From: Macrothele yani
Taxonomy: Eukaryota; Arthropoda; Arachnida; Araneae; Macrothelidae
Assembly (NCBI GenBank): GCA_039090855.1
Contig: CM077010.1
Coordinates: 41,620,905 to 41,684,904, forward strand
Length of the DNA stretch: 64,000 bases
Direction of reading: 5' to 3'
Part shown: piece by piece, positions 9,726 to 21,434 of the stretch
Layout of the letters: every line of letters starts with the position of its first letter
How positions within the stretch are numbered: the first letter of the stretch is position 1
Notes under the pieces: generated by a model
Seen by the model: the letters and a program-made list of their open reading frames with translations, nothing else
The model's database searches: none
What the model was told of the DNA's origin: nothing
Position numbers and translations under genes: made by a program

Positions 9726-10794
9726 GGGTGTCGTTCACTTGATCGAAAGGTCACTTGACCGAAAATCCGAAAATCACTTGATAGAAAGTTACATTTCACC
9801 GAAGGGTCACTTGACCGAAAAGTTCATTTCACCGAAAGGCCACTTCACCTAAATGTTCATTTCATCAAAAGGGCATTTGATCCAAAAGTTCATTTCACCG
9901 AAGGATTACTTTACCTAAAAGTTCATTATATCAAAAGATCATTTCACCGAATGGTCAATTTATCGAAAACTTAAAATTTTGTTGTTAGAGATCTATTGGA
10001 GTGTGGTGCGGGTTTTTGAAAAACTGGCCGCCTAAACATTATCGGATTGAATAAATAATACACTTTTAATTTCTATGAAACACCTCTCCATGAGTAGGTT
10101 TTTCGAAATATAACATTAATTATAAGACCTAGATCTGTGCCTTTTTGTCAAATTTTAATCCTCCGAGCTCATATTCATAAGGGTTACATAGTAAATCAAT
10201 GTTCCACTTTTACTCAACCACAAAGCGTTAGTTTTTTGACCGTAGGTCTAGATACAGTCCATTTTAACAGATTTAAACCGCACGGTTAAAATTTGCTAAA
10301 AAGGCCTAAGCCGAGGCCTAGAGCCCTAAACTTGATTCTTTTTGCCTGAAAAAATGTGCAACATTATTAGCTTGACTTTTTGTGTAAACCTTATGAACAT
10401 GAGCACTGAACATGGCTTTTATGTAAACTTTATTAGCATAATTAAAATTTGCTAAAAAGGCCTAGGGACTTAAAATTAATTATTTTTGTTTTAAAACTAA
10501 ATCTTTGCGTTCTCTGTGACACGGAGAAATCAAAAGTGTAATTTGAATATGATCCCCTAACGTTTCGGTTTTCTGTCTGCCGAACTTGCACCATGTTTCA
10601 ACAGATCCTGTAATAAAATCCAAAGTTTTCGATAAACTGACCTTTCGGTGAAATGACCTTTCGATCAAGTGACCCTTCGGTGAAATGAACGTTTCGATCA
10701 AAGGATCTTTCGGTGAAACAATCTTTTCTGTGAACTTATTTTCGGTCAAGTGATCCTTCGGTGAAGTAAACGTCGGACAAATGAATCAGACCCA
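9726..10794. mobile_element. Foldback-like element with tandem-repeat ends
   Basis: The left end (9726-9990) consists of loose tandem units of 15-17 bp such as TCACTTGACCGAAAAG and TTCATTTCACCGAAGG. The right end (about 10630-10794) has the same units in inverse orientation. The outermost sequences are GGGTGTCGTTCACTTG and, reverse complemented, GGGTCTGATTCATTTG. An 8-bp duplication GGGAATTG flanks it (9718-9725, 10795-10802). The middle is AT-rich without coding signal. Repetitive inverted ends are typical of foldback elements; the superfamily is not determined. Confidence 0.75.
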
Positions 10795-10858
10795 GGGAAT
10801 TGTATTTCATGGATTCACTTCAGCAGGCCAGTCAATCAACAATAAGTACTACTATCAA

Positions 10859-11965
10859 ACAAAGATCTTTGCTCTTTCCACGTTTTATAAGTGAGTCATG
10901 AAAAAATTCTCATTAGCCGCCACCGGGAGTCGAACCCAGGGTCTTCCAGTTACGCGCCGGATATGCTTCCGCTACACCACAGCGGCCTCGAAATCCTCCG
11001 GACTCACACACGCTAACTGCCAAGCCAAGTTGGCAGGTTCCTTCTTGGAGCATCGCACAATGCTGGGGATTCCCCAAAAATGGTAAGCAGTAACTGAAGA
11101 AATAATTAGAAGGCGAATGAATAATTAATACAAACATTTAACGTGGACCAGGAATATCAAACAAAGATGTTCGCTCTTTCCACGTTTTATAAGTGAGTCA
11201 CGAAAAAATTCTCATTAGCCGCCACCGGGAGTCCAACCCAGGGTCTTCCAGTTACGCGCCGGATATGCTTCCGCTACACCAGAGCGTGACTCACTTATAA
11301 AACGTGGAAAGAGCAAAGATCTTTGTTTGATATTCCTGGTCCACGTTAAATGTTTGTATTAATTATTCATTCGCCTTCTAATTATTTCTTCAGTTGCTGC
11401 TTACCATCTTTGGTGAATCCCCAGCATTGTGCGAGGCTCCAAGAAGCAACCTGCCAACTTGGCTTGGCAGTTAGCGTGTCTGAGTCTGGAGAAATTCGAG
11501 GCCGCTGTGGTGCAGCGGAAGCATATCCGGCTCGTAACTGCAAGACCCTGGGTTCGACTCCCAGTGGCGGCTAATGAGAATTTTTTCGTGACTCACTTAT
11601 AAAACGTGGAAAGAGCGAAGATCTTTGTTTGATATTCCTGGTCCACGTTAAATGTTTGTATTAATTATTCATTCGCCTTCTAATTATTTCTTCAGTTGCT
11701 GCTTACCATCTTTGGTGAATCCCCAGCATTGTGCGGGTCTCCAAGAAGCAACCTGCCAACTTGGCTTGGCAGTTAGCGTGTGTAAGTCTGGAGGAATTCG
11801 AGGCCGCTGTGGTGTAGCGGAAGCATATCCGGCGCGTAACTGGAAGACCCTGAGTTCGACTCCCGGTGGTGGCCAATGAGAATTTTTTCGTGACTCACTT
11901 ATAAAACGTGGAACGAGCGAAGATCTTTGTTTGATATTCCTGGTCCACGTTAAATGTTTGTATTT
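10859..11965. mobile_element. Palindromic cluster of tRNA-derived SINE-2 units
   Basis: About four units of a 302-bp repeat: one full unit and a truncated one on the minus strand (10859-11286), then a partial and two full units on the plus strand (11287-11965). Each has a tRNA-like head (for example 11501-11572, 11803-11873, minus 10917-10987) with A box GTGGTGTAGCGGAAGC and B box GGTTCGACTCC, and a tail with AACGTGGAAAGAG. The whole cluster is enclosed by an 18-bp duplication AATAAGTACTACTATCAA (10841-10858, 11966-11983, one mismatch) that lies in the mariner gene. Both outer ends are SINE 3' sides. Confidence 0.8.
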
Positions 11966-12378
11966 AATAAGTACTACTGTCAAGTTTTTGGCGTTTGTGA
12001 GACGTAGTTCGTCATAAAAGGCTGGAATTGCATCAGAGTGGCCAGTAACAACTCCACCATGACAACGCATCTGCACGTGCGTCGCAACTTGTGCAACAGC
12101 TTCTTGCTAAGCACCACATTTAACAGGTTCAACACTATCCTATTTGCCAGAACTTCGATATTTTTCTCTTTCCAAAAATCAAATACCACTTAAAAGGAAA
12201 TGGATTTCAAGATATTAAGGAGATACAATGGAATGCGACAAAGCAGCTGTTCGCTATTTCGGAAGATGGCTTCAAAAACGCTTCGAGCAGTGGAAACAGC
12301 GCTAGGCTAAGTGTGTGGCTTTGCAAGGGAACTATTTCGAAGACGATTAAGTTCCAAATCTAAGTGTTGTACTTGATT

Positions 12379-12702
12379 TTAATAAATCCAGTGTGGATAC
12401 TTTTTCATCGCGCTTTGTGCAAAAAATATGGCAATCGTGTAGAACAATATCCTCAGATATCTGAATTTGAAGACCCAAGATAAGGATAAAGAAACGTTTA
12501 CTTCCACTTTTCTTAGAAAAGAATTTGTCTTGGCTGACATAAAAACGAGACGTGATGTCGCACAACTGACGTTTTTCTTCCAAGTTATGGACAGTATTAA
12601 TATATTTCCTTTCCTTGGCTTTGAAATGCCTTCTCTTCTTTTGCTCACAGGATGAGCGCCGTTTTTGACATACCAGTCTTCAGAACTGGAATCTTCTGCC
12701 AT
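12379..12702 (-). other. Unassigned open frame, 107 codons
   Basis: The minus-strand frame begins MAEDSSSEDWYVKNG, with a basic stretch KRREGISKPRKG, and runs to 12379. An overlapping frame on the same strand also stays open for 78 codons. I recognise no domain. The acidic-serine start followed by basic residues could be the N-terminal part of a nuclear protein or of a transposase, but there is no support for expression. Most likely chance or an unidentified repeat. Confidence 0.2.
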
Positions 12703-13008
12703 TCACCTGCTATTTGATTTTGCAGCACGTTCAATTCCTTGAAAGGCACTGATTTTTTTTTCATAAGCGAAAGTCTATTAAAATTTCATTATCGCGTATA
12801 TAGCATTCGACAACTGTTTTATAATCTTTATTTAGTGTACATACACGTTTTTATGCTTACGTTTCGTACTTACTATTTTTACCTTGTTTTAGTTACAATC
12901 ATCTCATAATTGACTTAGGCAACCATTTGCGATCGCTGCATAACCGATAAAATTTGAACATCTCTCCAAAAAATTTCTTAAGCGTTTTACAGAAAATGCG
13001 CTTCCTAT
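12703..13008. other. AT-rich spacer, nothing recognised
   Basis: No coding or repeat signal between the unassigned frame and family R copy d. Confidence 0.4.
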
Positions 13009-13600
13009 TTTTTACGCTTTCCAACCGTAGGTTGAAGAAGCGTATTTGCTCCAGCTTTGTCCGTCCACACGATAACTCGCGTACGCGTAAAATTGGATCC
13101 ATTTCGATGAAATTTTAGTATGTGGTAGGAGACCCCTGGGGATGAACCCTATGGAAAATGGGCGAAATGGGTTCAAAGGTCAGGACATAGGAGCGGGACC
13201 CATTCCATTTCCCTTATGCATCATAACTTACGTACAAATGCTTCGATTTCGACAAAACTTTATCATGTTTTTCTCGAAGTATACTGAACCAGTTCTGTTG
13301 AATATCATCGAAATGAGGTCAAAGGTACTCAGGAGCGAAATTTATTTCGCAGCTATTATCCTCATAACTTGACTTAAAATGCTTCTATTGCGACAAAACT
13401 TTAGTATATTGCTCCAGAGATATACGGAACCGGTTCTGTTGAATATAATCGAAATGGGGTCTTAGGTCAGGACTCAGGAGCGAGATATATTCAACAGCCA
13501 TTACCCTCATAACTTGAGTAATAACTTGAGTAATGATTTTTGGTATGCTGGAAAGCGCATAATAATCAATGCATTGCATGATTTTACTAACTTGTTTTAA
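13009..13600 (+). repeat. Family R modular repeat, copy d
   Basis: It starts TTTACGCTTTCCAACCGTAG and ends near 13559 with GCTGGAAAGCGCA plus the tail AATCAATGCATTGCATG. Three to four modules of about 150 bp lie inside. This is the most complete single copy in the window, with both ends and no insertion. Confidence 0.7.
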
Positions 13601-13689
13601 AATACGCCAGTGTACACATCTTTGGAAGCTTTGAAAATGAGGTAGTTACAAAGATAATATAGAACAAGTCATTAATCTTAACTCTCTCT

Positions 13690-14310
13690 GGAAAAGGTTT
13701 TACATCTGTTCCCATTTTAGACCCATCTCGCACTTATTCTTCCCCTTTATTATTCTCTCTTCATTCCTATTAAGTCTTCTTGCTCCTTTTCCTACATTCG
13801 CTCAATTATTTCACCTCCTTCTATCATTCTATCTTCTTCTCTAAATTCCTTCCATTTACTTAGATTTCTCCTATTCTTCATTCCGTGTAATTTTTTTATC
13901 CCCTTCCTTTTTCATCGCTTTTCTTTGGTGCATTCCCTGCTTTTGATTAATCAACTTCCGTAATTTCTCCTCTTTCCTATTACCTTCTTCTTCCCTTTCT
14001 CATTCTCCCTTTCTTCCCTTCCTTTTTCTATTCGTTTTTCTGTGCTGCCTTACCTGCTTCTACTTTTGATTAATCAACTTCCGTAATTTCACCCCCTCTT
14101 CTTTTCCCCTTTCCCAATATCTTCTTCATTCTTCACCTTTCTCCTTCCCCTTTCAGCCTAGCTTCATTTTCCCTCCCCTTACTTTATATTCTTTTTCCTT
14201 TCCTTAAAAGTCGTACTTAAAAATTTTTTTTTCATCTCCATTCCTTTTTTTCTTTCTCCCTTTCCTTAATTGCCCTCTCTTTTTCTAGCCGCGGGTTTCT
14301 GATTTTTCCA
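13690..14310 (+). repeat. Pyrimidine-rich tract of about 600 bp
   Basis: The plus strand is almost entirely C and T in this stretch. It includes a local duplication: GATTAATCAACTTCCGTAAT occurs near 13946 and again near 14070, about 122 bp apart. No coding signal. Such tracts can form non-B DNA. Confidence 0.6.
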
Positions 14311-14814
14311 ATTTCACATGTGTACATAATTTTTGGTTTTGATATATTGAATAAAAATTTCTTAATTTCAAAACTTCAGCAACTTAACACATTAAATTTT
14401 CTCCCCTTCAAAAATTTTACTAAACTTCGAAGCACATGTTAAGGGACATTTGCTATCACTTTGCAGCGATCGACATTAAAGAGGCAATTGGCTGACGTTC
14501 GAAAAAGCTACTTCCGACACCGGGACAGGAGCACACAGACTGGCGGCTGTTCTCGAATGCAATTGTCCTTCGGTTTATAGACTCGCTTTCTCCACAATTA
14601 TTATTGGATATGAAAACTTCTTTTCCCGCTGGGTTGTGTAAATTATGACATAGATGGTATGTAAATTTGAAACAATTTATTCATATCGATCACTGATCTT
14701 AGCGCAACAGGGCAATGACATTTATTTTATTTCATATTACTCCTTTTAAAAATCGGATAGAAGTAAGCATTTTTTCAACAAATAGCTTTAAAAATAACAT
14801 TTTGCCCGCAGAAT

Positions 14815-15105
14815 TGTGAAGGCGGCAAATAGAATTGCCATTGAGTAGCTTCGCTGTTCAAGAAAACTTGAAAATTACGTTGTCCTGGGGGGGGATCGAT
14901 CCCGCATCTCGCGATTTCCATTCAATCATGCTATCTTTAATCCTCAGATACTTGAAACTTCGTTCTTTTCGGTAATGGATAGCATGCTGAAACTGAAATT
15001 GGGACATGCTAGTTCGATTCCTGCTCTAGAATGATCTGCTTTTTAAGTTTTCTGATGTAACGTCACATATTGAGCAGCAAAGCTAGGTTGGTTTGCCGCC
15101 TTAAA
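14815..15105. repeat. Inverted pair of tRNA-like repeats
   Basis: The left arm (about 14815-14945) and right arm (about 14970-15105) are imperfect reverse complements; both start or end with AAGGCGGCAAA. Each contains a degenerate tRNA-like stretch with a B-box-like GTTCGATTCC (plus, near 15010) or its counterpart on the minus strand (near 14895). Probably two copies of an old tRNA-derived SINE in inverted orientation, or a foldback made from one. Confidence 0.45.
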
Positions 15106-15248
15106 AAATCCGTAGTTGTTCCAATGTACTTTTGAAGTATTTCTTTCAAAATGTCCAATGTACGCACATTTTCTGGTTTAAATAATGGACCTATTGGCAT
15201 AAAGTATAGAGATATATATTATAAAGTAAAGTATATCTATCTATCAGT

Positions 15249-15298
15249 ATAATATAATATAATATAATATAATATAATATAATATAATTATAAATACT
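15249..15298. repeat. ATAAT pentanucleotide microsatellite
   Basis: About ten perfect units of a 5-bp AT-only repeat in a generally AT-rich stretch (15110-15490) with no other feature that I recognise. Confidence 0.9.
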
Positions 15299-15494
15299 TT
15301 ATATTTTATTTATAAATCTCAAGGCATGGTCGAAAACAAATGGCGTTTGTAAACAATTTTTTTAAATAAATAAAATAATAAATAAAAATGTTTTATTGCT
15401 AATCGTTATCCAGTTGTCAAATTCTGAACATTTTTAAAATAGTAACCATTTTTCATTCAACCCTTACGCTTGGAGTAAATAGAAATACATTTCT

Positions 15495-15874
15495 GGCTAC
15501 GAGACACATGTGGAATCCCTGGAAGATCTAGTCGCGCGAATCGATGTTGCTGCGGACAAGATCAACACCACACTGGGATTCTACGAGAGGGTGCGACAGT
15601 CTACCATTCGCCGGTGTGGGCTGTGCAACGACGCCATTGGACGCCAGTTTGAGGAGCTCCTTTGAGTCTTTCTCTGATGCGATTGGAATTGTGCAACTCA
15701 TAAACTAGGCATGTCTCTTTGTTTTCACTGTTGAAAGCTCAACGTTGATATGTAACTTTACTCTTTTCTGGCACTAGAAGTGGGATGCGGCCATAGGTTC
15801 CATTGCAAAAATTGTTCGTCTTGATGTGTACTATCACCCCTCTTATTTTGTTGAAAGAGTTTACAATCACCCTG
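15495..15874 (+). pseudogene. Mariner-like transposase C-terminal fragment with 3' end
   Basis: Codons from about 15495 read ETHVESLEDLVARIDV, then AADKINTT and YERVRQS, closely matching the C terminus of the element at 58227-59119 on the other strand (VDSLEDLVVRIVVAAGKINT). The 3' untranslated part continues to the end GTTTACAATCACCCTG at 15874, which matches that element's terminal repeat and is followed by TA. Only the last third of the gene is present; the left part is missing. Confidence 0.75.
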
Positions 15875-16199
15875 TATTGCAGAATTTCTTTATATACTAA
15901 AATAATGTATTCGTCATACACTGCGTTCAAAATTGTGTACTGAATATATCAATATTAATTTTCAGTTATCTATGGCTGATGTTGACTGAAAGAAACGTGT
16001 TATTCTATAATTAGGGCATGCTGGGCATTCCACGATTTCTGCGGAGGAATGCTTAAGCAACCGTGCATGCCCGTAGTCGGCGCCTATGAATCGAACAGTT
16101 TTTCCGCTGAAAGAAGCACAGCAGAAGTTTATTTCCATCACTACTTCAACTTCTGACACTCCAGTTTAAAAGGTTCTTCAGTACGGTATCTCAACTGTA

Positions 16200-17590
16200 T
16201 CGAACATTTCGCGCACGTTTGCTTCAGACAATATCACAATTTAGAAAAACCTGTGGACGTGCCCACTGATTTGAATGCTGTGCAATTCGTAAAAAGACAC
16301 ACTTCGCTGTAATATAATAATCAAAGATTATGCCAGTGAACCAAACTGTCGAAGAGGTCTGTTTTGTCCATAGCTCAACGCATTTTCGATCTACTCGGTT
16401 TGTTGACTCCTAATACTCCAAAAAAAGGCTCTTCTAGCATATCTAGACACTAAAATTGGCTTGGAACGCTCCCTTGCCTTATGAGCTTGCAAATAACGTT
16501 TGCACCTGGTAGAAGGAAATCTTTCAACTAAAAGAGGTAGAGATTTTGCGATATACGGAACAAAATGACTGCTCAGAGCTCCATGTGTTTGTAGATACTT
16601 CAAAGAAAGCTTATACTGTTTGCATTTTTTGAGAGCAAGCGCATCCTTTGGAACTATAATTCGATTGCCAAGAGCCAAAAGCCAGAGTAGCGTCTTTGAA
16701 GGTTCTGACTGTACCTAGACTAGAGTTAATGGCTTGCTGCATAGGTGCAAGACTAGCACAGTCCATACGAGAACCTCTTAGAATGGCTGATTTAGATACA
16801 ACTTTCTGGAGAGATTCAGTGGTTGCTTTGTGGTGAATAAAAGAAATCGGTAATTGGTCGGTGCTTGTGGCTAATCGCGTAAAGGAAATCCACCAGCTGG
16901 CTTCTCGTCACTATAGAGTCATGTTCAAGGTGATTGGAATCGGGCCGATATGCTTTCTCCAGGTTGTTTTCCATGCCATTCACGGGATTTCCAATGGTGG
17001 AATGGACCACTTTGGTTGCAGGAATCGTCTGAATTTTGGCCACCTGATGAGCTGATTTCCCAGTCAAAAGAAGTTAATCTGAAGCTGCGAAAAACTAGCT
17101 TGTGCAACGTTTGCATATCTGAATAAGACCTTGACTGGTATGCTAAGAGGTATGCCAACTTCTGTTCTATTATTCGAGTAGTTGCCTGGATGCGACGTTT
17201 CATAGGCAATTTGTGGAATGTAAAGGAAGGAAGGGAAGTTTGGGAACTTTCTTTGCACGAAATCCAACAGGCAGAAAAACTACTAATCCGATTTGGGCAG
17301 AAACAAACTTAACCTGCTAAAGAAGGTGTTCATCTGGTTAATGCTCTTTGAGATGAAGAAGGGCATACTGTACTTCGCGTAAAGACCCGACTTACGGAAC
17401 GGAAGGATTGGCATGAATTTCTTTTTCTCATCCTTTTACCAGGAGTGGTCCTTTTACAGTAAGATTAGTGGAGTGTATGCACCTTGAAAACTGTCATGCT
17501 GGTGAGAATCTTATTAAGTATTTTACAGGAACAGATTTCGATTACAAAAACTCGGAAAATTCTGTGCGAAGTGTTGTAGAGAGGGGACAA
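16200..17590 (+). pseudogene. BEL/Pao retrotransposon fragment (RNase H to integrase)
   Basis: With frequent frameshifts the plus strand reads as the part of a BEL/Pao polyprotein after the reverse transcriptase core: AQRIFDLLGLLTP (about 16375), CSELHVFVDTSKKAY (about 16575, RNase H start), VPRLELMAC (16712), a DSVVALWWI-like block (16815), WWNGPLWLQES (about 16999), then AWMRRFIGNLWNV and the HHCC zinc-finger region of the integrase (about 17470-17580, with CHAG). No LTR or protease was recognised. The fragment ends where a GA-rich minisatellite starts. It is an old, inactive copy of a retroelement. Confidence 0.8.
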
Positions 17591-18300
17591 TACGGCAGTG
17601 CGGATTTTAAAGAGAGGGAGTGAGAGAGAGAGAGAGAGAGAAAGAAAGGGAGATACGGCAGCGCGGATTTTTAAACAGGGAGATCGATATGGCAGTGCGG
17701 ATTTTAAAGAGATAGAGGGGGGGGGGAGGAGATCGATACGGCATTGAGGATTTTTAGAGAGGCAGACAGAGAGAGGCAGACAGAGGGATCGATACGGCAA
17801 TACGGATTTTTAGAGAGAGAGAGAGAGAGAAAGACAGACAGAGATAAGAGAGATCGATACGGCAATACGGTTTTTTAGAGAGAGAGAGACAAACAGACAG
17901 AGAGAGATAAGAGAGATCGATACGGCAATACGGATTTTTAGAGAAAGAGGGACTGACAGACAGAGAGAAATAAGAGATCGATACGGCAATACGGATTTTT
18001 AGAGAGACAGACAGACAGAGAGAGATAAGAGAGATCGATACGACAATACGGATTTTTAGAGAGATACAGACAGAAAGAGAGATCGGTACGGCAGTACGGA
18101 TTTTTAGAGAGAGAGACAGACAGAAAGAGAGACAGAGATAAGAGAGATCCATACGGCAATACGGATTTTTAGAGAGAGAGAGACAGTCAGACAAAGACAG
18201 ACAGAGAGAGACAGACAGAGGCATACAGACAGACAGAGACATGCAGACAGACAGACATACAAACAGAGAGATAGACAGAGAGAGAAAGAGACAGATCGGT
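17585..18300. repeat. GA-rich minisatellite with ATCGATACGGCAATACGG core
   Basis: About twelve units, each with a core GATCGATACGGCAATACGGA, a TTTTTAGAGA link and a variable run of GA/CAGA dinucleotides; the unit is about 55-75 bp. Because the unit lacks stops on the minus strand, long serine/leucine-rich frames appear (17754-18332 and others); these are artefacts. It starts exactly at the broken end of the BEL/Pao integrase. Confidence 0.85.
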
Positions 18301-18309
18301 ACAACGGTG

Positions 18310-20640
18310 CCGATTTTTATCATTTTCTTCAAAACATGCGGATAGCATATGTTGTAATTGCGCGTTATTAGAAAAGCAGTTATTTTTATTTTCAGGATCT
18401 TCGGCTTCTCTGAATGGGAATTCTTGCTTGCCTAGACAGAAGACTACGTCGATTTAGGTGCCGACAAAATACCGGATATTTTTTACGGCTTCGTTTGTGT
18501 TTTCCAATATTTTTCTTAGACGTTGAGTCCGAACAAAATTTATTCGATTTTTTTCCAAACGAAATCAAATCGGCTAGGAAATCAACATGTCCGAGAGATA
18601 TTTCGCGGCGTTGCTTTGAGCCTCTGAAACTACGCAAACGGTGCATACCATTTTTTGTACAAACATTTGTTTCTGGAAAAATAGATTTTACAACAAACAG
18701 TAACGTCCGTCCGTTTTTTCTGTCAAATATTCACGGAATGCTAAGGATCTTGATAAGTAGCTGAGTGCATTTTCAGATTTTTCTTAATGTCTTTTAGCGA
18801 AGAAGTGGGTCTACCTTTTACTATTATTTCCTTTTGTTCATCATATTTCTGGCAGAAAACTGAAATTTCATCAAACCCTTAACCACACGGGTACACTCAT
18901 TCTTGACACTAATATTCGAAAGGTTCGACGCTGATCTACTGTTCATTTTGATTGTTTGAAACACAGCTTAAAGATAAAAATAAATTAAAATGATCCGCTA
19001 AGGAATAATAAAGCATTTGTTTACAAGGGGCAGGCAGCTCATAAAACAAACTCGAAAAAAGCAGCATGCTCTGCACCCGCTCGTCTCTCTGGTTTCGCTT
19101 CTGATTCGTGCGCAGGCGCAATGCTAAATTTATTTTGTCACCAGTGAGAGAACTGGTAACACGTGCTTTGCCGATGTTTACTTCACGAAGCAGGCTATCG
19201 CGCTATATCTTTCGAGCGTCGAAGGAATGAGCGACTTCCTACTTAACTTACAGTCGACTACTATTTCTGATTTGAACAAATCATAATTATTTATTTAAAA
19301 TTATTTCCACTGATAACATTTGGACTCTTTGCCCCTGATAGGAAGAACATTTTCTATGGCTTTCCGTGTGAAGGATTTTTTCACTTGCTTGTGCAAAACT
19401 TCAACTGTTACTAATTGCTTAGCTTAGGTTAAAAAAAGTGCCTTGAAATACGTTTACCATGGTAAGTTCGAGACTTTCTTCCAAAAAATCTTCCATATCT
19501 GCCTGGGATTTTAAATTTAATACCAAAAATTTCCAATTTTATGTTTGTTACTTTCTTTCAAACTCCTTGAACAGGCACTTGATGTTTAATCTGATAGCAG
19601 AAACGGATTCTCAGGCAAATTGAAAAACATTTTAATCCGAGCTGTGACCCTATAATTTGTGAAATATGACGCATAATCGCCAAGCGAGAAATGAATTTTT
19701 AACTACAATAGCAGCGTTAAGAATGAACACGATTAGAAGCCTTAGCCTCCTTACTACGCAGTTCAGAAGAACTGTGCTTTTGGAAAACTGCCAAAGCATT
19801 CGTTGCCACTCACTAAAGAGAAAAACACTGATTTAATATTTTAAGCGAAGGCTGCTTTCCCTCATTACGGAAATGAATGCGAGGGGATGAACACTCCTAA
19901 GCTTCGAAATTTTGCTTTCGTCATACTTCTCAAGAATTTCCGACGTCATTAAGAAAGCACGCCACTCCTGCCTCTCGCGTTGAGGAAGCATAAAGAAATG
20001 TAAAAATTTAAATAGTTTCTGAATCACGCGCGGGTGTCAGGCGAGCAGGAAGTAGGCGTGGTCTTAATTAGCTGCTTTCAGAACTTTATCGTAGAAAAAA
20101 AAATATTTTTCCTTTTTGTGTTGCCACTTCTAAACTAAGAAACTCACTGCTGCAAAAATGAAAAGAAGCGCGCGGCTCAAGTACTGTTAGGGAGAACTAT
20201 GCGTTAAGGAAAACTGCGCGATATGCTTGGTCGCACAATGGGTGAATAACTCTGAACGCTAATTGGCTCTTTTTCTTTAGTTTTCTTGTATATTTTAAGG
20301 ATGAGACGAGAACAGCCTACTTAGGCTTAACGGAATGGGCTTATTTGTTCCATATATTTGCCATTATCACGCATCGGAGAAAGTTGAATCTTACTTGATT
20401 TTGTATCAAAACATTTCGCAGGAAAAATATTTTCATAGGAATGTCAAGAAGCTTTGACAGCCATGTTGTGAAATGTTTATGATTCATATGTTTCAAAATT
20501 ATACGGTGCGATAACTTAAGAGAAAAAAAAGACAATAATATATGTTCGAACATAAATATTTCCAGCCAGTTTTACTTCCGTTTCGTTTTTGAAAAGAAAA
20601 AAAATACGTCGTGCAATTAATGTAAGCTACCGGTCGGCCG
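18310..20640. other. 2.3 kb without recognised features
   Basis: AT-rich. Short open frames at 18414-18764 (plus) and 18392-18646 (minus) overlap each other, and neither resembles a protein I know. No repeat, RNA gene or promoter could be supported. If the window holds unique host sequence, this is one of the better candidates. Confidence 0.4.
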
Positions 20641-20689
20641 GCTAAGGGGTTGTGACTCTTGGACGAACTTCTATTGGTTGGCGTCTAAG

Positions 20690-20970
20690 CTCTCCTATGT
20701 CTTGGGACCTTCTGCAAAGCCAAGAGATGACACTTTGCGGTACATTCATTGCTCTGGAGACCGCAGTCTGTGACTGCCCTCATTCGAAAACTTTCTATTA
20801 TTCTACCCTGCAAAAAGTGGTCAACCTGGCGTCTTTGTTCCATATTACATTCTTGATTACCAATGACAACTCTTCTCACGAGGATTTCAAGACAATGGAA
20901 TAAGATACTCAGGGTAGGGTAAGCTGTTTTTATGGAACTGCGAAATATTTGCATACCAAACATCAACGGA
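20690..20970 (-). pseudogene. Possible transposase N-terminal relic
   Basis: A minus-strand frame of 93 codons (20685-20966) contains RRQVDHFLQGRIIESFRMRA, which resembles the F-RGRIIG-R-AG start of some Tc1-like helix-turn-helix domains. The rest is too diverged to follow, and no catalytic block is nearby. Chance similarity cannot be excluded. Confidence 0.3.
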
Positions 20971-21037
20971 TGTTATTCCATTGTGCACTGCGATTGGTTT
21001 AGATGTGCAACTAATCTACATACCAAAGTCCGCTGTT

Positions 21038-21434
21038 TTTTTTTTTGTTGGAGGTTTAACGACCACCGTGAGCAACTCAATGGGCTATAAAGCAGTCCCC
21101 CGTCCCTAATTTAGGGTCACTGGTTCCAGGGAAGGGAGAGAGCCAGTACCGTAAGACAAACACAACATCCATGCCTCACCGGGATTCGAACCTGGACCCC
21201 GTTCGGACGAATGATTTTTTTTTTTTGGTTGGAGGTTTAACGACCGCCGTGAGCAACTCAATGGGCTATAAGCAGTCGCCCGTCCCTAATTTAGGGTCAC
21301 TGGTTCCAGGGAAGGGAGAGAGCCAGTGCCGTAAGACAAACACAACATCCATGCCTGACCGGGATTCGAACCCGGACCCCTTACGGACGAATGATCAGAG
21401 GCCATCGCTTAGACCACTGCGCCACCGGGGCGGC
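21038..21434 (-). mobile_element. SINE-1 head-to-tail dimer
   Basis: On the minus strand a full SINE-1 (21434 down to about 21226) ends in an internal A tract (plus-strand T run 21217-21226). A second unit lacking the first half of its tRNA head follows, down to a terminal A tract at 21038-21046. A perfect 15-bp duplication CCAAAGTCCGCTGTT (21023-21037, 21435-21449) encloses the pair as a whole, so both units were inserted together or the second was added at the integration intermediate stage. Confidence 0.85.

Larger units (their letters stand above)
9082..12360 (+). pseudogene. Mariner transposase split by two nested insertions
   Basis: Three separated pieces read as one mariner transposase. 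Piece 1 (9106-9725) begins MSENIDQLIF and holds the N-terminal helix-turn-helix domain with VYGEDCMSHAQVYKW, GRPATSKS and, after stops and shifts, a TGNELW block where the first catalytic Asp is expected (here Asn). Piece 2 (10795-10858) reads GIVFHGFTSAGQSINNKYYY. Piece 3 (11966-12355) reads from NKYY to an LHHDNA-like block (second Asp) and on to the C terminus. The gaps are exactly a foldback element and a palindromic SINE cluster, each with a target duplication. The gene was already decaying and is not functional. Confidence 0.85.

Noticed and set aside
17465..18332. Long serine/leucine/isoleucine-rich minus-strand frames
   Set aside because: Produced by the GA-rich minisatellite; low complexity and overlapping in several frames.
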